NCBI GenBank assembly: GCA_021782525.1
Contig: JAJXUY010000122.1
Coordinates: 1-5,823 of the forward strand
Direction of reading: 5' to 3'
From: Acidobacteriota bacterium
Lineage (GTDB): Bacteria > Acidobacteriota > Thermoanaerobaculia > Thermoanaerobaculales > Thermoanaerobaculaceae
Length of the DNA: 5,823 nt
Each line of letters begins with the position of its first letter. Position 1 is the first letter of the stretch. Below, piece by piece: positions 5,456 through 5,823 of the stretch. Position numbers and translations under genes: made by a program. The notes beneath the pieces were generated by a model. It was not told where the DNA came from. It did no database searches and worked only from the letters and a program-made list of their open reading frames with translations.

Positions 5456-5823
5456 GGGGCGTGGCTGAGGCTCTGGTACCTGTGGGCGCCGCCGGCGGCT
5501 CTCGTGGCGGCCAACGTCGTCTGGCTCGCCGGCGTGCGCGGCACCCTGCTCGGGCGCGGTTCGCTGCTGGCCCGGCAGGTCACGAGCACGCAGGCCGAGG
5601 TGGCGAAGCTCGAGAGCCAGGAGCGGGAGCTCGAGCGCGACTCGCAGGCGTTGGCGCGGCTGCAGGAGAACCTCGGCGCGCTGCGGCGAGAGCAGATGGC
5701 GCCGATGCGCGAGCGCCTGATCCCTTTCCTCACCGACCTGTTCAAACGGACCGAGGAGGCCGGCCTGCGCCCCGATCGCGTCACCTACTCCGTGCAGCGC
5801 GAAAAGAAATCCGGACTCGTGTA
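5444..5823 (+). CDS. pilO: PilO/GspM-like bitopic inner-membrane protein, N-terminal part, truncated at the right edge
   Basis: Translating from ATG 5444 gives 126 residues with no stop before the window ends; two bases of the next codon remain. It begins MNGRGAWLRLWYLWAPPAAL, so a short cytoplasmic tail is followed by one membrane segment (about 10-31). A long charged heptad-like helix (about 41-84: EVAKLESQERELERD and so on) then suggests a coiled coil, and after residue 87 the start of a globular periplasmic domain (RLIPFLTDLFKRTEEAGL). This topology, and the position right after a PilN-like gene, fit PilO (or GspM in secretion systems), which dimerises with PilN through the coiled coils in the periplasm. 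The start has a GGAGG site and an ATGA overlap. PilO sequences diverge widely, so the call leans on topology and context; the diagnostic C-terminal fold is outside the window. Confidence 0.75.
   Translation, partial: MNGRGAWLRLWYLWAPPAALVAANVVWLAGVRGTLLGRGSLLARQVTSTQAEVAKLESQERELERDSQALARLQENLGALRREQMAPMRERLIPFLTDLFKRTEEAGLRPDRVTYSVQREKKSGLV

Noticed and set aside
1..5823. CRISPR arrays, insertion sequences, tRNA or rRNA genes, rho-independent terminators, long direct repeats
   Set aside because: None seen on either strand; coding is continuous, and there is no U-rich tract after a GC stem anywhere between genes.

Overview
The window is a single, fully coding, plus-strand stretch of a very GC-rich bacterial genome (about 70% G+C by eye, with third positions almost all G or C). 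It holds seven genes: a partial one at the left edge, five complete ones, and a partial one at the right edge. The gene content and order (zinc-finger anti-sigma factor, secretin-N-domain protein, GspF/PilC, GspE/PilB, PilM-like, PilN-like, PilO-like) point to a Gram-negative, diderm bacterium. The order, high GC and form of the PilN N-terminus remind me of Acidobacteriota-type soil bacteria, but the phylum is an inference that would need a homology search.

Layout. 1-435: C-terminal part of a membrane-anchored zf-HC2 anti-sigma factor; its start, and presumably an ECF sigma factor gene, lie to the left. 436-1116: exported protein with one secretin N-type domain but no secretin pore, starting at TTG directly after the previous stop. 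1113-2321: inner-membrane platform protein GspF/PilC. 2318-3964: hexameric assembly ATPase GspE/PilB. 3961-4875: cytoplasmic PilM/GspL-like actin-fold protein with degenerate nucleotide-binding motifs. 4872-5447: PilN-like bitopic protein. 5444-5823: PilO/GspM-like bitopic protein, cut by the right edge.

How it works together. GspE (motor), GspF (platform) and the PilM-PilN-PilO set (alignment subcomplex) are the inner-membrane half of a type IV filament machine, either a type II secretion system or a type IV pilus. The ATPase and platform alone do not say which, while separate PilM, PilN and PilO proteins favour a pilus-like alignment complex. The outer-membrane secretin, pseudopilins and prepilin peptidase are not in the window and probably lie downstream or elsewhere. 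The anti-sigma gene at the head suggests that the operon, or a regulon including it, answers to an extracytoplasmic-function sigma factor.

The operon is very compact. All five junctions from 1113 onward are four-base start/stop overlaps (GTGA or ATGA), and the first junction (435/436) has no spacer. No terminator, internal promoter, RNA gene, mobile element, CRISPR array or long repeat was seen, and no stretch lacks a gene. Three start sites needed care: the GspF, PilM-like and PilN-like frames all stay open upstream of their likely starts. The PilO-like gene is an edge-truncated frame.
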